Below, in pieces: positions 19,884-30,333 of a stretch of 64,000 bases of DNA; position 1 is the stretch's first letter, and each line of letters starts with the position of its first letter. Location: positions 24,812-88,811 of IMG/VR virus record IMGVR_UViG_3300045125_000073; one strand, 5' to 3'. Both the position numbers and the translations under genes were made by a program. This stretch comes from a virus. The notes below the pieces were generated by a model. It did no database searches. It saw only the letters and a program-made list of their open reading frames with translations, and was not told the DNA's origin.

Positions 19884-20294
19884 TTAGAATCTGTCTTCGG
19901 GCATATTCATCATTTCTTCTAACATTTTCTCTAAATTTTGTTGAATGCATAGCGAATCATGTTCCGTAAAGAGGTGGAAGGGCTTCTTGTTGTATTTGGA
20001 GTATACAGGTCTGAGCTTTGGCAATTAAATTTATCTTCTTTTTTAATTTCATTTTCGTATAAAAATGCTACATCTTTTGATGGTTCTAACAAGGTAGTAA
20101 CAGAATCTTTAGAAATAATTGTCTGTCTATCAGAAGAAAGAATTAACCAGTTTTTAAGCATAAACAGCTCTTTCATATTACCAAACAAATCATGAGAAAC
20201 CATTGATTTTAAACACCATAGGACGATGTAATTTATAACTACCGTCTTCTGGTTCGTGGTAACACCAGCTAATCAGTTCTTCACCCGATTTCAT
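19884..20294 (-). CDS. Protein of unknown function downstream of uvsW
   Basis: Joined from the ATG at 20294: MKSGEELISWCYHEPEDGSY, FKINGFSHDLFGNMKELFML, LILSSDRQTIISKDSVTTLL, VAFLYENEIKKEDKF, and a C-terminal QQNLEKMLEEMMNMPEDRF with a stop at 19884. About 136 residues, soluble, acidic C-terminal helix. Frame changes near 20215 and 19965. No family recognised. Its start lies six bases after the uvsW stop. Confidence 0.6.
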
Positions 20295-20299
20295 TTTGA

Positions 20300-21825
20300 T
20301 TATTTTGTATATGTTTTGTCATTGGACTCCTTTGGTAACTGAATAGACACAATCTTGTAAGGAAAGCCTTCATTAGTATATATTTTAAACGTGCATCTAA
20401 ATGATGCATACCGTGGTTTACATGTAGCTTTTATAACATAAGATCATCTGCAATATCAAACAATTTCATGTGTTGTTTTGTTTCACTTTTACGTAAACCT
20501 CTGACCTATTGATTGTAAAACTCGAACTACAGATTTAGATGGAGACGCAAAAACAATGTTGTGAATGTTCTTAATATTTATGCCTGTGCTACATGTACCG
20601 TACGAAGCTAATAAGAACCGAATCAGATCCTTTATCAACAGCTTTTCGTATTTGTTCACGCGACTCTACTTCCGTTTCTCCGTGAATGAAATACACAGGT
20701 TTGTCTAGTTCTGATCTGTAACAGTTCATGAAGTGGTTTACCTTGCAGTTCTACAAAGTTGAACAGAACTAGTGTATTACCTGGTAATTTTTTACATAGA
20801 TTTTTTAATAAATTCGTTTACGTCGATGGATTACTTACAACCCAACGAATCTCGTCCACATACATCATTTTTTTGGTTGTTTGAATGTCTTCAGGACTGT
20901 ACTGAAGTTGCAAGCAGTCAATACTAATTTGCGACAACAGATCCTGATCTATAAGTTTTTTGGTTGTTGTGGTGTGATACGTTGGACCAAACAGCCCCTC
21001 AATTACCAGTTTATGTGTTTGGGTACCGTCTAGTGTACCGGTTGTACCTATTCTGTATTTGGTTTTTTTAGCCTTACTCATGATTGAGGTTAGTGACTTG
21101 GCTTTAAACAAGTGGCACTCGTCACCAAACACTCCAATAAAATCGTCAAAATACTCGTACGGCTGATTGTAGATGCTTTGCCACGTGGAAATAATTATTC
21201 TTTTAGTGGAGGTTTTGTCTTTTCCGGACATCACAGTATGAATATTTCGATCCGCCTTCCACGTGTCTTGTTTGGAATAATCTCGAAAATCTGCCAACAT
21301 CTGGAGCCACCAGGCTGGTTGTTGGAACAATTATTAGTAGTTTTCCGGTTGGGTTTTGGTCTAGCATCCAGCGACACAGCAGGTAGATCATCATAGACTT
21401 ACCGGAGCCCGTAGGAGACACTAGAAGGGCCCTAGAACGCTCTAGGGCGTGTTGTACGGCCTCTATCTGGTAGTCGTAGGGTTGGACATGCGTTTGCCTC
21501 CTGCAGATAGGGGTAAACCGTCGTATAAACTCCTTGACCTTTTCTGGATTTAGGATATCGTATGGGGCAGGAATATGCTCCCAAGTGTACCCACTGATCT
21601 TTAGCAAATTTAACTACGTGGTCTATAAGACCTGCATATATAGTCTGGGTGTACAGATTAAACAAGCGAATTTTACCGTCCCAGAGACCGTTTTTTAAAT
21701 GCAGGGGTGTATTGAAAATTAGGAACAGTAAACGTAAAGTATCCGTTCAGCTCTTTGGCTAAAGAACGATCACAATCTATTTTTAAATTAACCGCATCCG
21801 GTTGTGTGATCGTAATGTCAGCCAT
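20300..21825 (-). CDS. uvsW: UvsW-type RNA/DNA helicase
   Basis: Joined from many frames: start MADITITQPDAVNLKIDCDR, GLWDGKIRLFN, Walker A LLVSPTGSGKSMMIYLL, GVFGDECHLFKAKSLTS (motif II as DECH), RIGTTGTLDGTQTHKL (motif III), VYFIHGETEVESREQIRKA, TGINIKNIHNIVFASPSKS and motif VI VRVLQSIGRGLRKSETKQH. The end HHLDARLKIYTNEGFPY matches the UvsW C-terminal domain. UvsW unwinds R-loops and branched DNA and helps switch from origin to recombination-dependent replication. Its ATG overlaps the UvsY stop as TAATG. Confidence 0.93.
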
Positions 21826-22272
21826 TACACTCCTTGGGTAAATTTAAGCCAATCTATGATTGAACGAATTTGCCATTGGCGATTGTTTACTATTTTAACA
21901 ACATCTTCCAGATAATTAACCTTTTCTTGTTGAAAATTTACTTTTTCAGATGCTTTGATATAATCGTTAATCAGATTCAATCAGTCTGGTCTGCTTCAGT
22001 TTTTAAGAACGTTTAGTTCAAACGGTTCCCAACCGAACTGGTGATCAGCTCTTCTTTGCTCATGCGGCCTGTATAGTATAACCATTTATTTCGACGAAGT
22101 ACAGACAGCTCACTTTCCATTCGTTTAAGCTTTAAGTTTTTCGTCCATATACATAACCAGATATTTGTTATGAATTTGTGGAGTTCTGGACGATTCGGCG
22201 TCTAGAGCTGTTTGATCTATTTCTAGATCTTTTTTAATCATATTTTTTAATTCATCCAAGATTCATACTCAT
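21825..22272 (-). CDS. uvsY: UvsY recombination mediator
   Basis: About 145 residues from joined frames: DELKNMIKKDLEIDQTALDA, TPQIHNKYLVMYMDEKLKLK, RRNKWLYYTGRMSKEEL, YIKASEKVNFQQEKVNYLED and IVNNRQWQIRSIIDWLKF. The length, the KWxYYTG motif and the QIRSIIDW end match the UvsY form of marine T4-like phages. UvsY loads UvsX on ssDNA covered by gp32. It directly precedes uvsW, the T4 order. The start could be 22272 or 22266. Confidence 0.85.
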
Positions 22273-22286
22273 ATTATACACTAAAT

Positions 22287-22785
22287 TTAAGGAGTTTCAA
22301 GTCTTTCTATAGTATATCCTGTATGTGCAAACTTAACAGTAGCAAGAGCTTCTGTTGATGTTGGTGTATTTACTGAAAACTTTATTCCACTTACTGTTTG
22401 TGGAAATACATGTTTAAATTGTACTTTAATTTTTGGTTTGTACGAACTGTTTGTTATTAATAATGTAGCACCTGATGTTTTTTGAGAATACGGCAGAGTG
22501 GTATGGTCTGATATGTAATTACCAGTAGTTTGTATCCATTCGTGTAATTCTAACCAATTCTTGTAAATCTTCGTCTACACGAAACGTTAATTCCAATTCT
22601 TCAAATCTAAACGCACCTGTTGGAATTTTTACAGGATGACCCAGATTCGTGGGTTGGTCTGCTACACCAAATGCTATTCCTGGAAGGTTTGCTGTTTGAC
22701 AAAAGTAAACCATGTTTGGTACTTTATCCAATATAAATTGAAAATAATTTACCAGCAAAACATTATGGGTTTCTGGTGTTGCCAT
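22287..22785 (-). CDS. Virion protein with a tail-tube-like pattern
   Basis: About 165 residues. MATPETHNVLLVNYFQFILD, VPNMVYFCQTANLPGIAFG, FRFEELELTFRVDEDLQNWL and ELHEWI resemble a group of T4-like marine phage structural proteins with tube-like folds (FxFxVxKxPNxxYFCQSxNxPG, VDEDLxNYLEIxxWI). After a frame change near 22570 it ends VKFAHTGYTIERLETP. The position after gp23 is where cyanophages keep gene 3, but I cannot show it is gp3. It follows the gp23 terminator. Confidence 0.65.
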
Positions 22786-22806
22786 AATAATATTTAGGTA
22801 AACGAA

Positions 22807-22833
22807 AAGGGCTCCCTTTTAGGGGGAGCCCTT
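22807..22833 (-). terminator. Rho-independent terminator after gp23
   Basis: A 10-bp perfect stem, AAGGGCTCCC at 22807-22816 against GGGAGCCCTT at 22824-22833, with a 7-base loop. Read on the minus strand it is followed by a T-rich run (TTTTCGTTT). It lies 27 bases after the gp23 stop, so it should end the abundant capsid message, as in T4 where gene 23 has its own terminator. Confidence 0.85.
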
Positions 22834-22859
22834 AACGTTAGGTTTAGTTACGGTTTAGA

Positions 22860-24347
22860 TCAGAGACCGAAACCGGTGTTGCCGTGGAGGTTGTTAACGG
22901 CGAAGATGCGGTAGTATTGATTGCCGCCGACAGTGTCTGATGTCAGTGCTTTCTAGAGAAGGGGTTAGCTACCATGCCGTAACGAGTCTTGAAGCCGATC
23001 TTGGGTTGGAAAGTGTTTTGATCGACTGCACGTACCATTTGTAGCGGTACGTATGGGCAGTAGAACACGCCAGCGTCGTATGGGCTTGCATCCACGATAG
23101 CCTACCAGGGCAGAAGTTTGCACCTAGAGTGGCGTATGGATCGATATAAACCTTGAACTTACCGTTGAGGATACCAGCAAAGGTGTTGCCGGTGTCATCG
23201 ACCTCTAGTTGAGGTTGTAGGGCAGGGGTGAGGTTTAGGAAGCCACCCATGGCGAGAGCTGAAGCAACGTCGCTTGAGCAAACAACGAAGTTACCCTTAC
23301 CACGGCGAGTTTCCTTGGCGATTACGTTGGCTTCACGTTCAATTTGGAACATGAGACCACGGAAACGTTCGGCACTCCAACGACCGTCTGAGTCGGTGTT
23401 GAGATCGTATACACCGGAAGTAGTCAAGATCGGTCTTGTTGTGCAACCGGCTCTTGAGCATTGCGGTATAGAGTGTAGATTAGCTCGCGGTTAATTTCGC
23501 TTAGAATTTCGGTGCTAAGGATGTTAGCAAGTTCGCTCTCAGCGTCGAGACCGTGAACAGCCTTGAGGTCTTGAGCTAGTTCAGTGGTGTACTCAGCCTT
23601 TAGAGCACGAGTACTGAGCTTCCACTGCAAGACGCTCAATGCTGAATGCCATTTCGTTGAAGGCCTTGGTGGATCGAACCTAAGTTTTCAGCATCGCTAG
23701 TAAGCATACCACGGAAGTGTGTTCATGTTAAATGCAGCTAGTCGCGGATACCAAAGTTTGGACCTTGGACTTACATCCGCCGCTGGTTACCACCTGTAGC
23801 ACCGATGGGGTTGATACCACCAGTAGCAGAGAATGCAGCACCACCAGAAGTATTACCAGAACCACCGAACTTGAGCGTATAGCTTCTTGGAAAGAGCTTC
23901 ACGGCCTTGCCCGCCAGCAGAACCAGCTACATCGCCGCGTGTGCCTTGACCGGTGTAGCGACTACGCATGGCGAAAGATGAGGCCGGTTGGTGCACTCAT
24001 TGGTTGTACGCCAGCAAGATCGTAGGCCATTAGGTTTGGCATGCTACGACGAACTAGGCTGATTAGGATAGGATCGTAACCTGCGATGCTTGCTGAGCAG
24101 CTGCACCAACGGTTCCGCTACCACCGGTATTGCTGCGGCATTGCCACGCCCATGGCAGTTGTTTGGACCTGTCTCAGCAAGATATTGCTCACGGAGAGCT
24201 TTCTCTTGATTCTCTAGTAGCATAGCAGTGCACTTCTTCTTGTAACTGTCGTGAATTTCTGGAAGTGCCTCGTGATTTAGTAGAGGATTCCATTTTTCTA
24301 CGAGAGTATCGTAGGGGGTTGTGTTTGCAAAAGTCCATATTTGACAT
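22860..24347 (-). CDS. 23: Major capsid protein gp23
   Basis: Joined from several frames of about 490 residues: MSNMDFANTTPYDTLVEKWN, ENQEKALREQYLAETGPNN, ISLVRRSMPNLMAYDLAGVQ followed by PMSAPTGLIFAMRSRY, LQWKLSTRALKAEYTTELAQ, DLKAVHGLDAESELANILST, REANVIAKETRRGKGNFVVC, and an end at 22860 (NTGFGL). These are the HK97-fold capsid motifs of T4-like gp23. A strong GGAG lies before the ATG, a CATAAATA late promoter upstream and a terminator downstream, fitting the most abundant late product. It is cleaved by gp21 at its N-terminus in T4. Confidence 0.95.
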
Positions 24348-24373
24348 TTTAAGTTTCTCCTTGATTTGTAATT

Positions 24374-24381
24374 TATTTATG
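24374..24381 (-). promoter_or_regulatory. Late promoter box (CATAAATA) for gp23
   Basis: CATAAATA on the minus strand, in the short gap between the gp22 stop and the gp23 ATG, 27 bases before the start. T4 late promoters recognised by gp55 have TATAAATA at about -10. This is one mismatch away and correctly placed. Confidence 0.7.
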
Positions 24382-24383
24382 GT

Positions 24384-25320
24384 TTAGTAAGTTTTGGTTT
24401 GACGAGACAGAGCGTTCATGTATACAGACATAGGACCTTCAGATACGTCTCTGAAACGTTCTTTTGTTCTGTAAGTACTTCTGGTTCTTTAGCAGCTACA
24501 GGAGCAGCTTTAAGATAGTTTTCTTTAAGAATAGTGAGTTTGTTTTGGAAATCTTCTGCACTGTTGAATTCCACACTCTCGGCTAGTGATGCTAGTCTCT
24601 CAGCGTCAACGTGTGACATATCAGCAACAGTCTCTAAGAAAATTGCGCGGGCTTTGACCTGCAGTGATTTCGTTTAGTTTAGCTCAACATTATTCTTGAT
24701 TTGCTCGTTGAGGGCTTCTTCAAGTTGGACTGTTCTCATTCAAACAGATCTTCAAGAACGTCGTGCTTCTTCTCGGGAACTTCGATGTAGTGGGTTTCAA
24801 AAAGATTCTTGAGTCCACCGATAAAGCTCTCAGCGATTTCGGTGCGAATACCAGCTTTCAACAGCAAGCTTGTTTTCTTTTAACCACTCTTCTACAACGT
24901 AGTTGAGATACTCGTCTAGACGGGTAGCAAGTTCGTTTACAGTTTTGCTGACTTCTTGTTCTAGATGATTGCAGCACTTTCACGAAGAACGTCTTCACGA
25001 ATAGCAGCGGTTCTTTCGTTTAATGGCAGCTTCAAAAACTACTGAAGCTTTAGTTCATAAACTCTTCTGAACAGATTTTCGCCACCGAAGAGATTTTGAA
25101 GGTGCTCATTACGCTGGTTTCAGATTTTCTTCTGTTACAGGAGCGGCAGCAGTTGCGGGTGCTGCGCCACCTGAGCTTGAGGCTAGCTTGATTCTTAGCA
25201 GCAGCTCCTTCAACAGCACTGGTGTCTAGTGTGCCTAAGAAACGAACCACGGCCAGATGCGTCCATGTCACCTTTTCCGGTGGCATCCATTACTACGGGT
25301 TTGTTTTGTGCTTTTTTCAT
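24384..25320 (-). CDS. 22: Prohead core scaffolding protein gp22
   Basis: Joined frames give about 310 residues: MKKAQNKPVVMDATGKGDMD, VRFLGTLDTSAVEGAAAKNQ, APATAAAPVTEENLK, NLFGGENLSEEF, KASVVFEAAINERTAAIRED (typical scaffold helix), MSHVDAERLASLAESVEFNS and an end SVYMNALSRQTKTY that matches the conserved C-terminal tail of T4-like gp22. It forms the inner core around which gp23 assembles and is degraded by gp21. Frame changes are frequent between 24620 and 25060. Confidence 0.88.
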
Positions 25321-25341
25321 ATATTTTTCCTAATACTAGTT

Positions 25342-25349
25342 TATTTATA
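25342..25349 (-). promoter_or_regulatory. Late promoter box (TATAAATA) for gp22
   Basis: Exact T4 late consensus TATAAATA on the minus strand, 22 bases upstream of the gp22 ATG at 25320, in the gap after the previous gene. Function as a gp55 site is inferred from the exact consensus and position. Confidence 0.75.
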
Positions 25350-25389
25350 TTTTAATAAATTTTAACAATTTGATACGTTTTATCTACGG

Positions 25390-26013
25390 CTTCCAGCTCT
25401 AGGATCTAAGAACGCTTTTTAAAATAGTTCTTCACCCTCATCGGCTAAAGCTTTAGTGTACGATTTTAATAACGGAACGAGCTCAACTCCTGCTACTGCG
25501 CTAACAGATTTTGGAATTTTAGGAGCCATGCTTGCGGCCAGTCCTGCTCCTCCACCCAGCACAGTTTCTAATTCCAGGAAGAGCTGCAATACCAGCCGCA
25601 ACTCCACCTGCTGCTCCTAATAGATTACGATAGTGTCTGACGATATTGTTGTTCTGATTTTCCGTCCCAACCAAGAGCACCTACACGACCACTAGCCACC
25701 TGAAGCTACTTGTTGATGGAGGAATTACAGCAAGACTATCGCCCAATTAGGGCTTTCTTCTTTTTGCTTTCCTCCGCCAGCTCCACCATTGCTCCTCCTG
25801 GTATTTTACCACTTTTGGGACGTAACGATTGTTGGAGTTTTGTTGGTGTTACTCCATCTGGAGTTGGGCTATACGGTCCTTGACGGTGTTGGAGTAGGTT
25901 TTTGGTTGATGGGACCACCGGGTGCCCAATGGCAATTTGGGAAACGGGTTGCTGGGGTCGAAAGCATCGCTTAAGTAGTGCTTTTAATCTCGCTTGGTCT
26001 AAACTGCATTTTA
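25390..26013 (-). CDS. Head-gene-cluster protein of unknown function, Pro/Gly-rich then helical
   Basis: From MQFRPSEIKSTT at 26013 the joined frames give LSDAFDPSNPF, PKLPLGTPGGPINQKPTPTP, TPTKLQQSLRPKSGKIPGGA, and a C-terminal LGAAGGVAAGIAALPGLETV with LGGGAGLAASMAPKIPKS and KSYTKALADEGEELF. About 205 residues. The Gly/Ala-rich helix could be an assembly or membrane-interacting segment. It lies between gp21 and gp22, where T4 has no gene, so it may be an extra core or internal head protein. I do not recognise the family. The stop is approximate. Confidence 0.5.
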
Positions 26014-26575
26014 ATTGTACTCTTCACCAATAGTCCGCGCTCCTTTATTCATTTTATTTACAAACTCTCCGTGATTGCTACGTGTAGCTGCTTCGTATTT
26101 TTGTTGTGACTGTCGGTAACGCTCTGGCTGAGGTCGTGTGTCATCGCTGGTTGTGCTTCTGGTTGAGCACAGGCTTGAGCTTGCAGGTTGTGTGTCATAT
26201 GGCTGTGTATTTGAGGTGGCGGCTTGGATTTAGTCGTGTGGCGTTACTGGTGGAACATCCTCTGGTTTGTTCCGTCTGGCGTGGGAACTTGTATTCACCT
26301 TCTGCACGAGTCAGCAGAACCACCAAGTTGACCATGGCAAAGGAGACGGTCTGTTAGTATTAAATGTGGCTTGTGTTGACTTTTGTGTCCGGTTCTGGTG
26401 CTGTTGTGAGTTTGCTGTTGCAGGTGCTAGAAGTTTTTGTTGAGGCTTTATAGTGCCCACCAAACAATTTAAGCTGAATCTGTTTTGTTGTGATTAGCTA
26501 ACACCACCAAACACCAAAGGATTCTGGTTGTTTGTAACTACGGCTTCAGCTAAATGTCTAAAATCCAACTTTCAT
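26014..26575 (-). CDS. Gln/Pro/Thr-rich protein downstream of gp21
   Basis: The ATG at 26575 overlaps the gp21 stop (AATGA). Joined frames read MKVG, DFRHLAEAVVTNNQNPLVFG, a long low-complexity middle (KPQQKLLAPATANSQQHQNR and similar) and an end PERYRQSQQKYEAATRSNHG followed by MNKGARTIGEEYN. Many frame changes make the middle unreliable. About 185 residues. Probably a head or core protein by place; no family recognised. Confidence 0.45.
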
Positions 26576-27224
26576 TTTAATTTCTTCAAGAAATCTTCAA
26601 ACAATTGATTCCTTTGGATTCTAACTGTCTGGCAGACGCTACGAGACAGTTCACGATGGTACGCATCAATTTCTTTTTCTACTAAAATGCCGTTATTCCA
26701 AATCCATTCTTTACCTTCCATAATACCGTTAACAAACGCATTAGGAGCAGAAGGATCTGCAACAATATCTACAGCAGAAAGCATAAAATCTGGTTGAACT
26801 TCATTATAACCGTTCTTATTGTTTTAGTGAACCCATACCACGAGTAGACACGCCTAAACGAGCACCTTCACTAATAAGATTTTTTACAATCTCGCCCATA
26901 GGGAGTACTCATTACTTTAGCTTTTCCGTACACATCACTACCATTACAGTTTAATTCTTTAATAATAATAGCAACACGATCCAAATTAACTGTAGGACCC
27001 GATGGATGATTCAGTTCACCAAAAGCACGACTGTTGTTTGACGTACTCTTTAGTGTAACGAGCAACTTCATTGAAAAGTAATGTGTTTAGGATACATTCT
27101 TTTGTTTCTGATTGAGGGTGTCCGCTTGCATGAACGTCCCCTCAATAAAATAATTTTTACTACCATCGCACGAAGCTTCGGTTAAAAATTCTACCTGCTC
27201 AACTGTTTCGGTTATTAACTTCAT
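26572..27224 (-). CDS. 21: Prohead core protease gp21
   Basis: Joined frames give about 215 residues: MKLITETVEQVEFLTEASCD, KNGRIYPKHITFNEVARY, SRAFGELNHPSGPTVNLDRV (catalytic His in GELNHP), GKAKVMSTPYGEIVKNLISE, GVSTRGMGSL (catalytic Ser region) and AVDIVADPSAPNAFVNGIME (Asp). This is the U9 serine protease fold of T4 gp21, which matures the prohead by cutting gp22, gp23 and core proteins. The start overlaps the upstream gene in TAATG. Confidence 0.92.
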
Positions 27225-27593
27225 TAGTCTTTCTCGTCTTCTTCAGATTCTTCGAATCTAGTTTCCTCATCTTCTTGGTCTTCGGACTCACTTTCTTCTT
27301 CTTCCTCAGATTGCTTCCTCGTCCTCGGTTTCTTCCATCATCTTCACTGCCTCCATTTAGAAGCCCATTCGAGTTGATGCTTTTTCCCAATCCAGAAACT
27401 TCACCGTCTTTATTCTTATCTGCCTTTTCAGCATCCCATTTTTCAAAAAGGGTAGGAGCGTATTCATCAAATTTAGTTTCCAGAGCCGAAGCTAAACGTC
27501 GATTTAATTCATCATTAATTGCAGTTTTAGCTTGAGCTAAATTTTCATTACTATTAAACCGATTAATGATGTAATGTTTTTATTGTCTTCCAT
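27224..27593 (-). CDS. Prohead core-like protein with a strongly acidic tail
   Basis: From the ATG at 27593 (good AAGGA upstream) the frames join to NSNENLAQAKTAINDELNRR, LASALETKFDEYAPTLFEKW and DAEKADKNKDGEVSGLGKSI, ending in a tail of almost only Glu, Asp and Ser (SEEEEESESEDQEDEETRFE and more). T4 gp67, a minor prohead core protein, is also very acidic and lies between gp20 and gp21, so a gp67/68-like role is likely by place and composition, not by clear homology. Confidence 0.6.
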
Positions 27594-27602
27594 GGTTATT
27601 CC

Positions 27603-28004
27603 TTATTTTTTATATTGAGCTTTGGCAAGCTTTAAAGATCTATTAAATGCCTCTTGTGATTCAAATAAGAGTTTTTAATCTTTCTTTGTTATCATTATTT
27701 AGATTTTCATATAATTTAGATACCATTTTAGCTTCTTCTTCTGTAAGAATCCCCATATTTCCGTCTTTGCTTATAGGTACTTTCTGGTATAAATGTATCT
27801 TTTACTTGTGATGGCGCTACTGGTTGTTTTTCTGGAGTATTAATGTGTTGTTCTAATATTTCAAGTATTTTTTTACTTTCTTCTTTATAAATTTTTCTAT
27901 TAAACCAGCAAGCCCGATATCGTAGCTCTTCTTGAAGAATTGCTTTAAACTTATCCGGCGTGGCCTCTTAATATCATTTCTACCAGTCTTTTTGTTATAC
28001 TCAT
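27603..28004 (-). CDS. Small head-cluster protein, unknown (between portal and core protein)
   Basis: About 135 residues from joined frames: MSITKRLVEMILRGHA, KFKAILQEELRYRACWFNRK, YKEESKKILEILEQHINTPE, SKDGNMGILTEEEAKMVSKL and FESQEAFNRSLKLAKAQYKK. Helical, charged. The ATG overlaps the portal stop as ATGA. Probably a prohead core or portal-associated protein, by analogy with T4 genes 67 and 68 at this place. Confidence 0.6.
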
Positions 28005-29627
28005 TGCTGTGGTTCTTCTTCAGTTGGTGTTTCTTCCTCTGGTTCTTCCACCAAGAAAGCATCTGCTGATACTGTTGCATTTCTTGATTCTCGATTTGTT
28101 TCATGAGTTCTCTGTTTATCTGAGCATCAATTTCCAGTATTTCTTCTTCGGTTTGCTTTAATAAATTCTTTACTGAATGTACTCGTTAGAGATGAGAATC
28201 TGCCTATAAACGGAGTTAACTGCCGCTATTATATCTATTCTTTCACGTAGATATATCGTTATTTTTTAGCTCCAGTAAAATACGAGTCGTTATTAAACCG
28301 GAAAGTAATATCTTGAGATATACGATTCCAGTCTTCTTCGGTCATTATTCCTTTTAAGATTAACTTGGGTTCTTAGTGATATCTAAGAACATTCCACAAA
28401 AGCGGATGGCGTAGACCTGATCTATAAATTTATTGAACCGAACTTCGTCGCGTGTGATTTCTGCAGAATCGCCCCATGTTAAATCCGCTTTCGCCCATCA
28501 TACGCGATAAGAGGAATACTTAATGCACGGAAGAGTTTTTGTTGTAGATACAATACGTCTTCCATCTGGCCAAGATTTTGGCCTGCCGTCTAGAGTACTA
28601 ATTCTCAGTTCCACGCCCACCTTCACGACGAGGCATCCAAAAATCTTCAAGCATGCTCATATGGTTTCGTTCATCTCTAATTTGACCGGTAGCAGTGATC
28701 GTAAATGATCTTGTTACGATAACTGATTCATAATCTCTCGCAGATACTGTTCGGCTTTTTGTTTGGGAAGATTGGCCTACGTCTACGTAAAATATACGAC
28801 GTTCAGGAGCACGAGATATGCGATAAATTAGCAACAGCGTCTTCAATCTGACGCAAGCAGGTTTAAGTGGCCTTACTACCTTTTGCAGATATCCCACTAC
28901 ATCGTTTGGTAGCAGAATCTACTATACCTGGAATGATCGCAAGCAACAGTATCTGGTGCTATCTTTCCAACCAGTACCTGATGTTGGGAAACTGCATCCT
29001 TATCGGTATCGGTGTAAACATAATACTCTTGGATACTCTTTTCCAGGAGCAACAGGTCCTACTCCACCGTAATACGATCTGTCCTTTTCACCACCTTTGC
29101 GAATCTTTTTTAATCTTTACGGGATCAAATCGGTACCAATTCTGTGATGCCTTTTCGTAGATCGTTTCTTGTCTGTCTCTTCATAGTAAAATAGTTTCAG
29201 AATCAATAATACCATCGTCGAAATATGTCTGTAGCTTTTATTAGAGAAAAATCTAACAGTTTAAGTATATGATTAAACTCCAGAGTATACTTTGGTCTTG
29301 ATTGTTTCTGAAAGATTTACATGGTCTAAATTTAATTTTACTGGCTTTCTGTCTTGGTCTAACACAACATTGCTTCATTCACAATATCTTCAATTGCAGC
29401 ATCTACTTCAGGATACAAGCGCCATTGTGAACGGTAGGGGCTGTTGAATCATCCATTCGGTTTTCGTCGCGGATTGCTCCGGAGAAATCCACGTATGTAC
29501 CAAGACTCCACCGGTTTCTAACACACGCAAGAACCGTCATACGAGTCTGGAGTAATAAACATCCTTATTCTCTACAGCTCGTGTTGTTTCTTTTACCGAT
29601 AGAAAAACCAAACAGTTCTAATTCCAT
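28001..29627 (-). CDS. 20: Portal vertex protein gp20
   Basis: Start MELELFGFSIGK. Recognisable T4 gp20 segments follow: PVKLNLDHVNLSETIK, IAPDTVA, VGYLQKVVRPLKP, YRISRAPERRIFYVDVGQ, PKQKAEQYLRE, IRDERNHMSMLEDFWMPRRE, LILKGIMTEEDWNRISQDIT and FRFNNDSYFTGAKN; the end is acidic (EEPEEETPTEEEPQQ). At least ten frame changes. The portal forms the dodecameric entry ring, starts head assembly and docks the terminase and neck. Confidence 0.93.
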
Positions 29628-29644
29628 ATATTTACACCTTAAAT

Positions 29645-30322
29645 AGTATGCCTATTTCAAAATGAGGAAACACTTATAAAGCATAATAGCATATCACGGT
29701 AACACCAAAAGTTGCTATAAATGATATTGTCTTGCGCCCTTGTCACAGTTTCTATTGTTGGCCCAACTACTATAGGCGGCCAGCAGTTGTGAGAAGATAC
29801 AAAATCTACGAATGATAGTAGCAGCACCATTAGTATCTGGTTGCTCTACAGTCCATGCAGATCTCACCATTACCACGTTAGTCTGTTTGAAAAATGTGCA
29901 GATGGATCATTTGGATTTGTTGTACAGTATTATTTACGTGCGAATTTATACGTTCACTCCAGTTGGTGAAATGCTTTATATAAATTTATTCCACCTAGAA
30001 GAATTGTGGATTTTCATCTAAAACTGTTGTTATATTCCACGGACTGCTGAAGATTCTGTCTCCGGGATACGCACGGTTCTTCCTCTGCTGGTTTATGGGT
30101 ATTCCACCAACCTGGCAGATCCCGGAACTGAAGCACTTCGCACGTAGTATGTACCACCACCATGCTAGCAAGATCCGTGTTTGCTAGAGATCCGCTATTC
30201 TATATTACTCTACCTAGTTTTCCACACACCACACACATTTCGGTAATTTTTAAATCGGTTTAGTCTGGTTCCGCCGCCAAATTGCGTTATAAAAATCTGT
30301 TGTTAGAGTGGTCGTTAGCCAT
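29645..30322 (-). CDS. 19: Tail tube protein (gp19-like)
   Basis: From MANDHSN at 30322 the frames join to TQFGGGTRLNRFK, YVRSASVPGSA, AYPGDRIFSSPWNITTVLDE, LYKAFHQLERINSHVNNT and WTVEQPDTNGAATTI. The pattern GGGTRxNRFxV, VRSASxPxS, GDRxxxxWxITxLDD, YKAFHxWxxRI is that of tail tube proteins of T4-like marine phages. The C-terminus is too frame-shifted to place exactly; 29645 is approximate. It lies between sheath and portal, the T4 order. Confidence 0.75.
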
Positions 30323-30333
30323 GCAAATCCTTT

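Noticed and set aside
22791-22797. CTAAATA box before the tube-like gene at 22785 as a late promoter
   Set aside because: It lies only about six bases before the ATG, too close for a usual leader, so I left it out of the promoter list.
27199-27390. Minus-strand frame with a very basic KKKKVSPKTKK product
   Set aside because: It is an off-frame reading of an acidic Glu/Asp tail (SEEEEESESEDQ). The acidic frame joins the upstream core protein and ends at the gp21 start.
28598-28897. Separate small gene inside the portal region
   Set aside because: Its readable blocks (PERRIFYVDVG, MLEDFWMPRREGG) are portal segments; it is a frame fragment of gp20.
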